From positions 34,774-98,773 of the forward strand of contig JALSQX010000104.1 in the NCBI GenBank assembly GCA_026985075.1: 64,000 bases of DNA. The letters are read 5' to 3'. The notes beneath the pieces are model-generated. The model did not search any database and was not told where the DNA came from. It worked only from the letters and a program-made list of their open reading frames with translations. The stretch is from Blastocatellia bacterium (GTDB lineage: Bacteria; Acidobacteriota; Blastocatellia; HR10; J050). Shown here in pieces: positions 55,671 through 64,000 of this stretch. Both the position numbers and the translations under genes were made by a program. Positions within the stretch are counted from its first letter, which is position 1. Each line of letters begins with the position of its first letter.

Positions 55671-56798
55671 ATGGAACAATCGTTACGACTGGGAACATTC
55701 AGAGGCATCCCCATCGGGATTCACTCAACGTGGCTCATCGCTTTTGGATTGATCACCGTCTCTTTGGTGTACTACTACTCGCAGCAGTATCCCGACTGGT
55801 CCGTGGGGACGAACTTGACCATCGGGATACTGACGAGCCTGCTCTTTTTCATTTCCGTCATCGGGCACGAGTTGGCCCATAGTCTGGTCGCGCTGGCCAA
55901 GGGGATTCCGGTCCGATCCATCACTCTGTTCGTCTTCGGAGGCATCTCCCAGATCTCCCGCGAGGCGGCCACCGCGGCGGCCGAATTTCAAATTGCCATT
56001 GTCGGGCCGCTCTCCAGTTTGGTCATTGGCGGGTTCTTTTGGCTTCTCTCGGCGCTCGCCGGGAACGTCAACCAGCCACTGGCCGAAGCCTTCCGGTGGC
56101 TGGCCTGGATCAACGTCCTCTTGGCCTTGTTCAATTTGATCCCCGGATTCCCTCTGGACGGAGGGCGGGTATTGCGCTCGCTGCTGTGGTGGCGGAAAGG
56201 CGATTTCAATGCGGCGACGCGGACGGCGGCCAACATCGGAAAACTCATTTCCTATGGATTCATCTTCCTGGGCATTTGGGAGGTTTTTCAAGGGTTTCTC
56301 ATCAACGGATTATGGATCGCGTTCATTGGATGGTTCTTGTTGAATGCTGCTCAGGCCAATGTTGCCCAGTTGACGTTGCGTGACGCGCTGGCTGGCATCG
56401 TCGCCGCCAATTTGATGAGCCGGGAATGCCCGACCGTGCCGCCCTACATTTCGCTGACCGATTTCGTCCACGATTATCTTTTGAGAACGGGGCGGCGGTG
56501 TTATGTGGTCACGGAGGGATCTCGCGTCTTCGGGCTCATCACACCCCGGGAAGTCTCCGCAGTCCCGCGCACGGAGTGGAAGACCACATCGGTGGCAGCG
56601 GCGATGACGCCTTTTGAAAAGTTGAAGTGGGTGCGTCCCAATGAATCGGCCATTAATGTCATGGAGAAAATGAACGCCGAGAACATCAACCAGCTCCCCG
56701 TCATCGACGATGGGCGACTGTTGGGCATCATCTCGCGGGAGACGCTCCTCAATCAAATTCAATTATACATGACGCTCTATGAGCAGAGGGAGGTTTGA
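55671..56798 (+). CDS. M50 site-2-type metalloprotease with CBS domains
   Basis: This 375-aa membrane protease has HELAH at 66-70 within a hydrophobic helix (FFISVIGHELAHSLVALAKG) and the second metal motif NLIPGFPLDGGR at 155-166. A C-terminal pair of CBS modules (~245-370; ERE-type segments VWPNES-like WVRPNESAINVMEKM and LPVIDDGRLLGIISRETLL) probably senses adenosyl nucleotides. It resembles the Rip1/SpoIVFB-CBS group that releases membrane-anchored regulators. No substrate is adjacent. Confidence 0.92.
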   Translation: MEQSLRLGTFRGIPIGIHSTWLIAFGLITVSLVYYYSQQYPDWSVGTNLTIGILTSLLFFISVIGHELAHSLVALAKGIPVRSITLFVFGGISQISREAATAAAEFQIAIVGPLSSLVIGGFFWLLSALAGNVNQPLAEAFRWLAWINVLLALFNLIPGFPLDGGRVLRSLLWWRKGDFNAATRTAANIGKLISYGFIFLGIWEVFQGFLINGLWIAFIGWFLLNAAQANVAQLTLRDALAGIVAANLMSRECPTVPPYISLTDFVHDYLLRTGRRCYVVTEGSRVFGLITPREVSAVPRTEWKTTSVAAAMTPFEKLKWVRPNESAINVMEKMNAENINQLPVIDDGRLLGIISRETLLNQIQLYMTLYEQREV

Positions 56799-56917
56799 GA
56801 GGGGCGAGGGTGCGATGACCGGTGCCCGAAGAACGGCACGGGAGCGAGTCGCATTCACATCAGTTCCATTCGCTCGGCTGGCGAGGTTCAGATGAGTCGT
56901 CTCCGGTGAATCAACTT

Positions 56918-58210
56918 ATGCACGAGGGGCGATCGACCAAAGAAGTCCTGGCTATCATCCTGGGAGGCGGACAGGGGGCTCGGTTGTTCCCCTTAACCGC
57001 CCGTCGGGCCAAGCCCGCCATTCCATTGGCGGGCAAGTATCGCATCATCGACGTGGCGGTGAGCAACTGCATCAACTCGGGGCTGGATAAGGTTTACATT
57101 CTCACTCAATTCAATACCGCGTCGCTGCACCGACATATTGCCCGCACCTATCGCTTCAGTGGGTTGAGTCGCGCCTTTGTCGATATCTTGCCCACCGAAC
57201 AGACGCTCGAACATCGGGATTGGTTCCAGAGCACGACGGATGCCGTGCGACGGGCGTGGCGGCATTTCGATCCCTGGGAGGCGGATACCTATTTGATCTT
57301 GCCGGGCGATCATCTCTACCGCATGGATTATCGAGAGATGCTCCACTATCATTGGGAGACGGGAGCCGACCTCACGTTGTCGGTGACGCGGGTATCAGAA
57401 GCCAAAGCATCGGCGTGTGGCGTGGTGCGACTGGACGACCGAGGGCGCGTGCGCCTCTATCGCGAGCAACCTCGCGGGGAGGCGTTGACCGAGATGCGGA
57501 CCGAACATCCAGGAGATGGCGCTCACCAACGGGATGCGCCGGCCTATTGGGCGTCGATGGATATCTATGTGTTCAAGAAATCCGTTCTTCGTCGCCTGTT
57601 GGACGAAACGACGCCGCTCTTTGATTTCGGTATGGAATTGATCCCGCGCGCCGTGCAGATGTGCGACGTCCGAGCCTACCGGTTCTCGGGCTACTGGGAG
57701 AAGATCGGTACGATTGGATCGTTCTATCGGGCGAACTTGGATCTGGTCGGGCCCGAGCCCAAGTTCAGTCTGTATGATCCCCATTTGCCCATTTACACTC
57801 AACCCCGTTGGCTCCCGCCAGCCAAAATTCGCCAGTGCGAGATCACCGACTGTCTGGTCGCCGAAGGATCGATTCTTTGGGGGGCTCGTCTTCACCAGTG
57901 TGTGGTGGGGATTCGCACGCGCATTGAGCCGGGCGCCTCTCTGGAACGGGTCATCGTCATGGGGGCGAGCGGGTTTCAAACGGTCGAAGAGATAGAGGCC
58001 GATCGTCGGCAGGAGCGCCCTATCCTGGGTATCGGTCAAGGAGCCATTATCCGGAATGCCATCATCGATCGAAATGCGCGCATCGGCGCCGGCGCTCAGA
58101 TCATCAATGAAGCGGGCATCGACCGTATGGACGGTCAGGGGTATTACATCCGGGAAGGGATCGTCATCATCCCACAGAACGCCGTGATTCCACCAGGCAC
58201 GCGGATTTGA
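56918..58210 (+). CDS. glgC: Glucose-1-phosphate adenylyltransferase
   Basis: GlgC makes ADP-glucose for glycogen. The 430-aa core has AIILGGGQGARLFPLTARRA, KPAIPLAGKYRIIDVAVSNC, YILTQFNTASLHRHIARTYR, LPGDHLYRMDYREMLHYH and SGYWEKIGTIGSFYRANLDL, then a left-handed beta-helix C-terminus. The GTG-initiated frame starts at 56822, but an ATG at 56918 fits the family better; GTG 56906 is also possible. It lies 119 bp after the M50 gene on the same strand. No other glycogen genes are nearby. Confidence 0.93.
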   Translation: MHEGRSTKEVLAIILGGGQGARLFPLTARRAKPAIPLAGKYRIIDVAVSNCINSGLDKVYILTQFNTASLHRHIARTYRFSGLSRAFVDILPTEQTLEHRDWFQSTTDAVRRAWRHFDPWEADTYLILPGDHLYRMDYREMLHYHWETGADLTLSVTRVSEAKASACGVVRLDDRGRVRLYREQPRGEALTEMRTEHPGDGAHQRDAPAYWASMDIYVFKKSVLRRLLDETTPLFDFGMELIPRAVQMCDVRAYRFSGYWEKIGTIGSFYRANLDLVGPEPKFSLYDPHLPIYTQPRWLPPAKIRQCEITDCLVAEGSILWGARLHQCVVGIRTRIEPGASLERVIVMGASGFQTVEEIEADRRQERPILGIGQGAIIRNAIIDRNARIGAGAQIINEAGIDRMDGQGYYIREGIVIIPQNAVIPPGTRI

Positions 58211-58302
58211 GATCGAGAGCGCGCATGAGGAGGTGAACGGCGAATCGGGCCGATCCCCGGGGGCTCGTTCTCTCGTTTCGCTTCCTCAGCTCATCCCCGC
58301 GC

Positions 58303-58893
58303 TCACGGCGTCGGCGGCTTGGGTGATCCTCGATGACAGGTGTAGCAATTCACTTTCCCGCCGAGGAACTTCTCGTTCAGTTCACGAACCATCTGGAGCA
58401 TTTTCCGGGCCGTTTCTTTCTTCGGATGAGGGCTGGCGAACGAACCGGGAACGTGACAGTAGTTGCAATCGACTCCCAGCGAGACGGTGATGATTCCCAT
58501 GATGCGTTGAACGTCCTTGGGGGGCAGGCCCTTCAACACTTGAATGTCCTCGAATACTGTCTCGGCTTTGGGGCCCGGTCCGGGACGCGGTTCGAGTGAG
58601 GGCAGAGGGGGAGGTGCCATGGATGCCGGAGGGCGACTCGATGAGGCTTCCGAGAGAGGAGGGTGGCCCGGGGGAAGGGCGTTCTCTTCGGGCGCGGAGG
58701 CACCCGTTGACTCTCCATCGATGGGCGGATGGTCCGGAGGTAATTGAGCCGTCGTGGCCGCTCCGCGGCTGAGCACCGTCTCCCGCTGGATGGCATTAGT
58801 GGCGATGAAGCTGAGCGAGAATCCGACCACAAACCCGAGGAGGCCATAGGTGATATCTTTGAACTTCAGGCGCGATGTCGTTGGTCGTGTCAT
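58303..58893 (-). CDS. Membrane-anchored two-haem c-type cytochrome (reaction-centre-like)
   Basis: This 196-aa protein has one N-terminal transmembrane helix (DITYGLLGFVVGFSLSFIAT) and a Pro-rich linker (~55-110). A haem domain has CNYCH and CYTCH motifs: VSLGVDCNYCHVPGSFA and GGKVNCYTCHRGSPKPP. ETARKMLQMVRELNEKF lies between them. This matches the photosynthetic reaction centre cytochrome c-like family abundant in acidobacteria, most of which are not photosynthetic. I cut the frame to MTRPTTSRLKF since the upstream part has no helix and unlike composition. Confidence 0.82.
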   Translation of the reverse strand: MTRPTTSRLKFKDITYGLLGFVVGFSLSFIATNAIQRETVLSRGAATTAQLPPDHPPIDGESTGASAPEENALPPGHPPLSEASSSRPPASMAPPPLPSLEPRPGPGPKAETVFEDIQVLKGLPPKDVQRIMGIITVSLGVDCNYCHVPGSFASPHPKKETARKMLQMVRELNEKFLGGKVNCYTCHRGSPKPPTP

Positions 58894-58975
58894 CAGCGTT
58901 GCGCTCACGTCGGGGGCCGCCGTCGACGGCCCTCGGAGATTTTCCGTCCTCTGGTGAGGACGTTCCCGGTTGGGA

Positions 58976-59782
58976 TCAGTATTGTAACAAACTCCCTTCC
59001 CGTTGCGCACGCCGGACGGCGCGCTTGAAACAATACAGGCTGAGAGGGACGCTGACAGCCGCAAAACCGGATAACACGAGCAACTCCGACCACACCGCCG
59101 AGAACGACGCCCCCCGGAGCAGGATCTCGCGGAGGCCATCGAGTCCATAGGTGATGGGCAGCAGGTAGGACACCTTCTGGAGCCAGGGGGGAAGGGCGCT
59201 CACTGGATAAAACACGCCGCCGAGCCACATCGAGATGGCGCCGACGAGAAATCCGATGGGATTGCCGCGCTTGAACACCACAATGAAACTGGCCGAGATG
59301 ACCCCCAGGCTGGCGAACACCAGCGTCGTCAACACGAGTAGGACGAGGGCGAGGAGGGGATTCCCCTGCAGTTCGATGTCATAGAGCAGACTGGCCGCGG
59401 CAATGTAAATGACCGCCGTGAGCGTCGCCCAGAGAAAACTCCATGCTGAAGAGCCTACGACGATCATCGAAATGCGCGTCGGCGTCATGAGGACGGCTTC
59501 CAGTGTGCCCATCAATTGTTCCGTCCTGATGGCGTGAGCGAAGCTGTTGAATCCCGTCTGGAAGTAGCTGACCACGGCCAATCCGATGGCGGCGAAAGGG
59601 AGATACCCCCCGTAAGGATCGAGCGCCGGATGGTGGCCGATCAACTGGGAGAGGAAGTAGAGCGCCGAGACGAGAAAGAGAATCGAGGCCACCCGCAGGC
59701 CGAATTCCAGCCGATAACTCAACGCCATCGTGGCGTCGCGGACCAGAAAGGCCCAGATGATCTTCACCGATCGCTTCATCAT
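58976..59782 (-). CDS. ABC-2 type transporter permease
   Basis: This 268-aa protein has six predicted helices, including AIGLAVVSYFQTGFNSFAHA with the ABC-2 loop EQLMGTLEAVLMTPTRISMI. It is the membrane partner of the ATPase gene just upstream; its ATG overlaps that gene's stop (59779-59782). Two-component ABC-2 exporters of this type move drugs or polysaccharide. The longer frame is rejected because it has no preceding helix and overlaps the ATPase. Confidence 0.9.
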   Translation of the reverse strand: MMKRSVKIIWAFLVRDATMALSYRLEFGLRVASILFLVSALYFLSQLIGHHPALDPYGGYLPFAAIGLAVVSYFQTGFNSFAHAIRTEQLMGTLEAVLMTPTRISMIVVGSSAWSFLWATLTAVIYIAAASLLYDIELQGNPLLALVLLVLTTLVFASLGVISASFIVVFKRGNPIGFLVGAISMWLGGVFYPVSALPPWLQKVSYLLPITYGLDGLREILLRGASFSAVWSELLVLSGFAAVSVPLSLYCFKRAVRRAQREGSLLQY

Positions 59783-60777
59783 TCCTGTCGCTCGATGCGT
59801 TCCATGATGTCTTTCAAGCCCATTCGATGCGCCTCGCACCTGATGATTTCCGCTCCTCGAGCCAGGAGCTTCCCCAGGACCAGGTTGAGCGTTCCATCCT
59901 GCACGTGTCGGGAGAAAACGATCTCGATGATGCCCGGAGATGGGGATGTCCACGAGAGCGTAGGGATGCGAGCGCGCAGCTCCGACAGGCCGTTTTCATC
60001 CTGGGAACACCGGGCGCGGATTCTCACCTGTTCGTGAACGGCATATTGCGCTTGGAGTTCGCGAAGTGGAGCACAGGCTTTCAACCGTCCCTGACTCAGA
60101 ATTCCAACGCGATCACAGAGTTGCTCGATCTCGGCCAGATTATGCGTGGTCATCAGCACGGTTTTCTGGCCGAGATGGTTCATTCGCTCCCGGATGAGTC
60201 GCCGGAGCTCGTCGGCGGCGATGGGATCGAGGCTACGGGTCGGTTCGTCAAGCAACATGAGCGGAGGATCGGTCAACAGAGCGCGAGCCAACGCTAATCG
60301 CTGCTTGTTGCCGGTGGAGTATTCCTGGAACCGACGATGACTCAATTCCCTGAGGTCGAAAATGTCGAGCAGTTCCTCGATGCGGCGGCGAGCTTCGGCT
60401 TCGTCCATGCCATGGAGTCGGGCGAAAAAAAGCAAATTCTGCCAGCCGGTGAGCCGCCAGTAGAAGCTCCGCTCATCGGAGGTCACCAGTCCAATATGAC
60501 GCTTCACTTCCTGACCCTGACCGACAGTGTCCAGGCCGAAAACGCGCACCATGCCTCGTGTGGGTTGGATGAGAGCGGCGATGGATTTGACTAGAGTCGT
60601 CTTTCCAGCACCGTTCCGCCCCACGAGGCCGAAAATTTCGCCTCTGTGGACGGTGAGGCGGACATCATTCAGCGCCACAATCTCGCTCTCGCCCGGCCGT
60701 CGCAGCAGACGGCGCAAGCGGGGGAGCGGACGTCTGAAGATCTTGGTCAGATGCTCGATCTGGATCGCCGGTTCCAT
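59779..60777 (-). CDS. ABC-2 exporter ATPase
   Basis: This 332-aa ATPase has Walker A GLVGRNGAGKTTLVKSIAAL, a Q-loop GLVTSDERSFYWRLTGWQN, signature YSTGNKQRLALARALLTDPP, Walker B PLMLLDEPTRSLDP and H-loop LMTTHNLAEIEQLCDRVG. The signature reads STGNKQR in place of LSGGQ, a deviation seen in DrrA/NatA relatives. A C-terminal ~80-residue domain follows. It is the first gene of the pair with the permease. The Dpp-like permease genes lie upstream on the same strand with a 42-bp gap. Confidence 0.92.
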   Translation of the reverse strand: MEPAIQIEHLTKIFRRPLPRLRRLLRRPGESEIVALNDVRLTVHRGEIFGLVGRNGAGKTTLVKSIAALIQPTRGMVRVFGLDTVGQGQEVKRHIGLVTSDERSFYWRLTGWQNLLFFARLHGMDEAEARRRIEELLDIFDLRELSHRRFQEYSTGNKQRLALARALLTDPPLMLLDEPTRSLDPIAADELRRLIRERMNHLGQKTVLMTTHNLAEIEQLCDRVGILSQGRLKACAPLRELQAQYAVHEQVRIRARCSQDENGLSELRARIPTLSWTSPSPGIIEIVFSRHVQDGTLNLVLGKLLARGAEIIRCEAHRMGLKDIMERIERQE

Positions 60778-60819
60778 GGATTATCCCCAGAGGGATTATA
60801 GGCTTGATGGTGGCAGGCA

Positions 60820-61629
60820 TCAAATCCTCTTCTGCTGCGGATCGAGCCATTGCCGCAAGCCATCGCCAACGAAGTTGAATGCCATCACCGTGATCATGAT
60901 GGCCAGGCCGGGGAAGATGATCATATGCGGCGCCATCGTCACGTAGGCTCGACCGGCATCGAGCATCTTGCCCCAACTCGGCATCGGCTCCTGCACGCCG
61001 AGACCCAGAAAACTCAATCCTGCTTCCGCCAGCACGGCTCCGGCCATGCCCAGCGTGGCCTGGACGATCAACGGTTGAATGGCGTTCGGGAGAATGTGCC
61101 GCCACACGATGCGAAGGTCGCCCGAACCTAACGCTCGCGCGGCGACGACGAAATCCTGTTCTTTGACTTTGAGAACCTGTCCCCGGATGAGGCGCGCGTA
61201 GCTCACCCAGCCGATGATCGAGAGGGCCAGAATGACGTTGTTGAGACTGGGCCCGAGAAAGGCGATCATGGCGATGGCCAGGAGAATGCCAGGGAAGGCG
61301 AGGAAAGTGTTGAAAATGAACGCCGAGACCAGACGATCGATCCAACCGCCATAATACCCGGCCATCGCCCCGATCAGCGTGCCGATGGCCGAGCAGATGA
61401 CCACGACGGTCACTCCCACGCGCATCGAGACCCGCGCGCCGAAGATGATGCGAGAGAGGAGATCACGCCCGAATTGATCGCGCCCGAATGGATGGGCGAG
61501 TGATGGTCCCTCCAACCGGGCCGAGAGCTGCTGCGCCGTGATGCTCTCGGGCGCCAGTTGGGGGGCGAAGATGGCCACGATGAACAAAATGACGATGATG
61601 ATCAAGCCGATTTTCGCCAGTCGATTCAT
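60820..61629 (-). CDS. Dipeptide/oligopeptide ABC permease (DppC-type)
   Basis: This 269-aa permease has HPFGRDQFGRDLLSRIIFGA, the usual DppC/OppC marker, and the EAA loop EQDFVVAARALGSGDLRIVW with RHILPNAIQPLIVQ following. There are five to six helices, the first at the N-terminus (IGLIIIVILFIVAIFAPQL). It pairs with the DppB-type gene 166 bp upstream. No periplasmic binding protein or matching DppD/F ATPase is visible in the window; they may lie beyond its end or elsewhere. Confidence 0.93.
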   Translation of the reverse strand: MNRLAKIGLIIIVILFIVAIFAPQLAPESITAQQLSARLEGPSLAHPFGRDQFGRDLLSRIIFGARVSMRVGVTVVVICSAIGTLIGAMAGYYGGWIDRLVSAFIFNTFLAFPGILLAIAMIAFLGPSLNNVILALSIIGWVSYARLIRGQVLKVKEQDFVVAARALGSGDLRIVWRHILPNAIQPLIVQATLGMAGAVLAEAGLSFLGLGVQEPMPSWGKMLDAGRAYVTMAPHMIIFPGLAIMITVMAFNFVGDGLRQWLDPQQKRI

Positions 61630-61795
61630 GATGCGTGATCAACACCCTGTCGAGGCGAATCCTCCCACGGCCGAGGCGTCGGGCAGAGCGAGGAAGAGAG
61701 GCCGTGATCGCTCACAGTGCCCTTGGTCTCTTGATAGCCGGTTTCGATGCTCATCTTTCGCCTCCATCGGCGAGCGTTTCGCCCCCGGACGTGAA

Positions 61796-62719
61796 TCATT
61801 CCACCTGGATTCTCGGATCGAGCATACGGTAGACCACATCGGTGGCCGTGTTGACCAGAACGTAAGTGAGAGCGATGACCAGAATGCAGCCCTGGACGAG
61901 AGGATAGTCCCGCGCATAAATGGCCTCGATGGTCAGTGTGCCGATGCCCGGCCAGTTGAAGATGCGTTCGGTGATGATCGCCCCGCCCAACAGTACGCCG
62001 AACTGGAGACCGACGATGGTCACCACCGGGATGAGACCATTCTTGAGCACGTGCTTGTAGATGACGATACGCTCGCTGAGCCCTTTGGCGCGAGCCGTCT
62101 TGACATACTCCTGTCGGAGCTCTTCGATGACGCTAGAGCGGACCATGCGGGTGAGGATGGCGGCCAGTGCCGCGCCCAGAGTGATCGCCGGTAAGACGAG
62201 GTGGCTGAGCCCACCCATGCCCGAGGCCGGCAGCCAGCGCAGTTTCACGGCGAACAAGAGGATCATCAGCGGACCCAGCGCGAAATTGGGCAGAGAGATC
62301 CCCACCAGAGCGACCACGGAGGCGATGCTGTCGGCGAGCTTCCCCTGGTGCGTGGCCGCGGTCACGCCCAGAGGGATGGAGAGGGAGACGGCGACGACGA
62401 GGGCGGCCAGCGCCAGCTCGATCGTCGCCGGATAGCGCCCGAGGATCTTCTCCGTGACCGGACGCCGATCGAAGAAGGTGATCCCCAGATCTCCTTTGAG
62501 GAGCTGTTGCCAGTAGTGGATGTACTGTTCCCACACCGGGCGGTCCAGACCGAAACGGTGACGCATCTCGGCCACCTGTTCGGGCGTGGCCCGTTCGCCG
62601 AGGTAGGTGAGTACAGGGTCGCCGGGCACCATATGAATGAGGAGGAAGACGAGCGTCACCACCGCCCAGATGACCGGCAGGACGAGCACCAGTCGTCGAA
62701 CGAGAATCCGTCCCATCAT
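61796..62719 (-). CDS. Dipeptide/oligopeptide ABC permease (DppB-type)
   Basis: This 307-aa inner-membrane permease opens MMGRILVRRLVLVLPVIWAV and has FLLIHMVPGDPVLTYLGERA. The EAA loop is EYVKTARAKGLSERIVIYKH and the ending is YPLVQGCILVIALTYVLVNT, all standard for DppB/OppB. I start at ATG 62719; the frame extends to a GTG at 62731. It is the promoter-proximal gene of the permease pair. Peptide or nickel uptake are the family possibilities. Confidence 0.93.
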   Translation of the reverse strand: MMGRILVRRLVLVLPVIWAVVTLVFLLIHMVPGDPVLTYLGERATPEQVAEMRHRFGLDRPVWEQYIHYWQQLLKGDLGITFFDRRPVTEKILGRYPATIELALAALVVAVSLSIPLGVTAATHQGKLADSIASVVALVGISLPNFALGPLMILLFAVKLRWLPASGMGGLSHLVLPAITLGAALAAILTRMVRSSVIEELRQEYVKTARAKGLSERIVIYKHVLKNGLIPVVTIVGLQFGVLLGGAIITERIFNWPGIGTLTIEAIYARDYPLVQGCILVIALTYVLVNTATDVVYRMLDPRIQVE

Positions 62720-62731
62720 AGCAGCAAACAC

Positions 62732-63175
62732 CGATCATACGCCGAGGAGAAGCTCGATGACAAGGTGGATGGTCAAGGGTCAGCCACGACGAATGAAATG
62801 TGCGGGAAAATCCCATCTTGAGCCATCTTCCAGTCACAAAAGGTGTGAGGAAAAGTCTTCGACCAATAGAGTCAGCCGGTTGTAGTGAGTGTCTTTTTAG
62901 GTTCATTGGTGACTTCGGATTTTTTCACACCTCGATCAGTGAATTTTTGGCTTTGTTGATCTTCGCATTTTGAAGCGGACGAGTTGGCGAGAGAGCTTCC
63001 GAACTCTGGGATCAACCGATCGGGCGGAAGCCCAGAACGCCCGCCAGCACATCACCACTAACCGGTTGTCGGAAGACGCGCAGCGCAACCATCGCTCGCC
63101 GCCTCCCTGAACGGATATCGGTCCAGACCTCCAACATCCCTCAAGCACTCGAATGTCCCGCGCCAGTCCGCATCC
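62732..63175. other. Non-coding region upstream of the permease genes
   Basis: No coding frame or RNA gene was recognised in about 440 bp. TTGTAGTGAG-like AT-richer sequence lies near 62880-62950. Weak echoes of the downstream repeat may begin near 63117. Confidence 0.35.
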
Positions 63176-63357
63176 GGACGACCTCCACCCGAGGGGGAGG
63201 ACGGAGTAGCACACGATGCCATCTTGCGCTACGCGCCGGTGTCCGCATCCGAATGGTCTCCATTCGAGGAGGGGGGAGGTCCTGGTTTGCCGAAGACATT
63301 CGCCGATATGCTGTTGGTTCCCGAATGGTCTCCATTCGAGGAGAGGGGAGGTCCTGG
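63176..63357. repeat. CRISPR-like or tandem repeat units with internal palindrome
   Basis: GAATGG-TCT-CCATTC followed by GAGGAG, a GGGGAGGTCCTGG tail and near-identical sequence occurs at 63251-63285 and 63323-63357 (35 bp, one mismatch, 72-bp spacing). A degenerate copy starts about 63176. The intervening ~37 bp differ between units. No cas gene is in the window, so this could be the eroded end of a CRISPR array or a plain tandem repeat. Confidence 0.45.
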
Positions 63358-63616
63358 AGGGATGCTTCGCACAAGCTAGCCGCCCCCGGCGACGGCGCAA
63401 GCTTCTGGCCTCATGGGTCCAAGGAGCAGACACACCCAGATGAAAGGGGGGTGGGATGAGAGTGAGGAAAATTTCCAGCCAAGGTTTCGGCGTGTGGTGA
63501 AACTCGTTATAGTGGAGGCCGACGAGGTTTTCCGATCTTCGCCTTCCCTCCCCGGGTGGGCGAGGGTGACCACCCCCGGAACGAGCGTGGTGGACGACCG
63601 TCGGTGAGGGCGGTCG

Positions 63617-64000
63617 ATGGAGGATTCCCAGGAGGAGGTCGTCAAAGTGGGAGGCGAGCCGGAGCTTCAGTCGTTTGTTCAGCGGATGTTCGTGCTGGCC
63701 GGGCGCGTCGAGGTGGGGTTAGAGGAGGTGTTAGCGGCGATGATGGAGCGGGTGATGGCCGAGAGTGAGGCGCGGGCCGGTGGGGCGGTGGTGGTGGAGT
63801 GGTGTGGGGGGGAGGCGCGGGCCGAGGCGGTGGTGGGGTGTGGGGCGATGGCGGGGGTGGATCGGGAAGCGGTGGGGCGGTGGCTGCGGCAGGCGGGGCA
63901 TCCGATGGTGGCGGCGGTGTATGAGGGGCGGGAGGAGGTGCGGCGAGGGTTGCCGGGGAGGCAGTGGGTGTGGTGGCTGGTGGTGGAGGGGGGCGTGGTG
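63617..64000 (+). CDS. Start of a possible GAF-domain protein (3' truncated by window)
   Basis: An uninterrupted frame of 128 codons runs from ATG 63617 to the window end: MEDSQEEVVKVGGEPELQSF, VQRMFVLAGRVEVGLEEVLA, AMMERVMAESEARAGGAVVV. The helix-then-strand pattern resembles the start of a GAF sensor domain, as in sigma-54 activators or signalling kinases; this is a weak resemblance. The sequence is extremely G-rich and codon choice is strongly biased, unlike the neighbours. No clear Shine-Dalgarno was seen other than AGGGCGG. Confidence 0.45.
   Translation, partial: MEDSQEEVVKVGGEPELQSFVQRMFVLAGRVEVGLEEVLAAMMERVMAESEARAGGAVVVEWCGGEARAEAVVGCGAMAGVDREAVGRWLRQAGHPMVAAVYEGREEVRRGLPGRQWVWWLVVEGGVV

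Overview
The window looks like a chromosomal segment of a GC-rich Gram-negative bacterium, most likely an acidobacterium (Blastocatellia-like). This is inferred from gene content: a winged-helix/TPR sensor, a DUF4922 HIT-like protein, a reaction-centre-type two-haem cytochrome, paired M16 peptidases, a degenerate 5'-nucleotidase-like lipoprotein and an RND/TolC efflux operon. No rRNA or formal taxonomic marker was available to confirm it.

Layout. 1-2.6 kb: the 3' end of a type I restriction HsdR gene overlapped by a small YgjP-like metalloprotease. 2.6-4.4 kb: two Arg tRNAs, a degenerate 72-bp tandem repeat and a pentahaem cytochrome c. 5.1-9.8 kb: purD, then a tight three-gene operon of PspA, a two-helix membrane coiled-coil protein and a Ycf46-like AAA ATPase. 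10.3-13.7 kb: a DUF3311 protein and two sodium:solute symporters. 13.7-15.0 kb: an AT-richer patch with a REP-like hairpin and small paralogous proteins. 15.1-22.6 kb: a TetR regulator with its palindromic operator, then TolC, MFP, RND pump and thioesterase genes. 22.8-29.1 kb (minus strand): SpoIID-domain protein, an AT-richer ATPase plus PIN-like nuclease pair, a DUF4922 protein and a winged-helix/TPR regulator. 29.2-36.9 kb: HTH protein, secreted protein, TGS GTPase, MFS exporter, TonB-C-like protein, rsmI, YIP1 and a secreted protein. 37.3-40.8 kb: an M16 peptidase pair (one catalytic, one not). 41.3-52.7 kb: ComEC-like hydrolase, secreted propeller, serS, galU, a Fic-fold protein with a degraded active site, an RNase II/R-family gene, a candidate selenoprotein gene and a PEGA/FGE-fold protein. 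52.9-55.3 kb: methylmalonyl-CoA mutase catalytic subunit divergent from two EutN/CcmL shell-vertex genes, then a CAU tRNA. 55.7-62.7 kb: M50 protease with CBS domains, glgC, a two-haem cytochrome, an ABC-2 exporter and two Dpp/Opp permeases. 62.7-64 kb: a noncoding stretch with CRISPR-like repeats, then the start of a possible GAF-domain protein running off the end.

The most notable observations are: (1) an in-frame UGA at 50443-50445, where relatives are recalled to carry the second Cys of a CGC motif, followed at the right distance by a SECIS-like hairpin, which suggests an unannotated selenoprotein; (2) the PspA / membrane coiled-coil / AAA operon, which resembles a bacterial ESCRT-III plus Vps4-type module; (3) the OLD/AAA_15-type ATPase with a PIN-like nuclease, which may be a two-gene defence unit; (4) two bacterial microcompartment vertex proteins without any visible hexamer shell gene.
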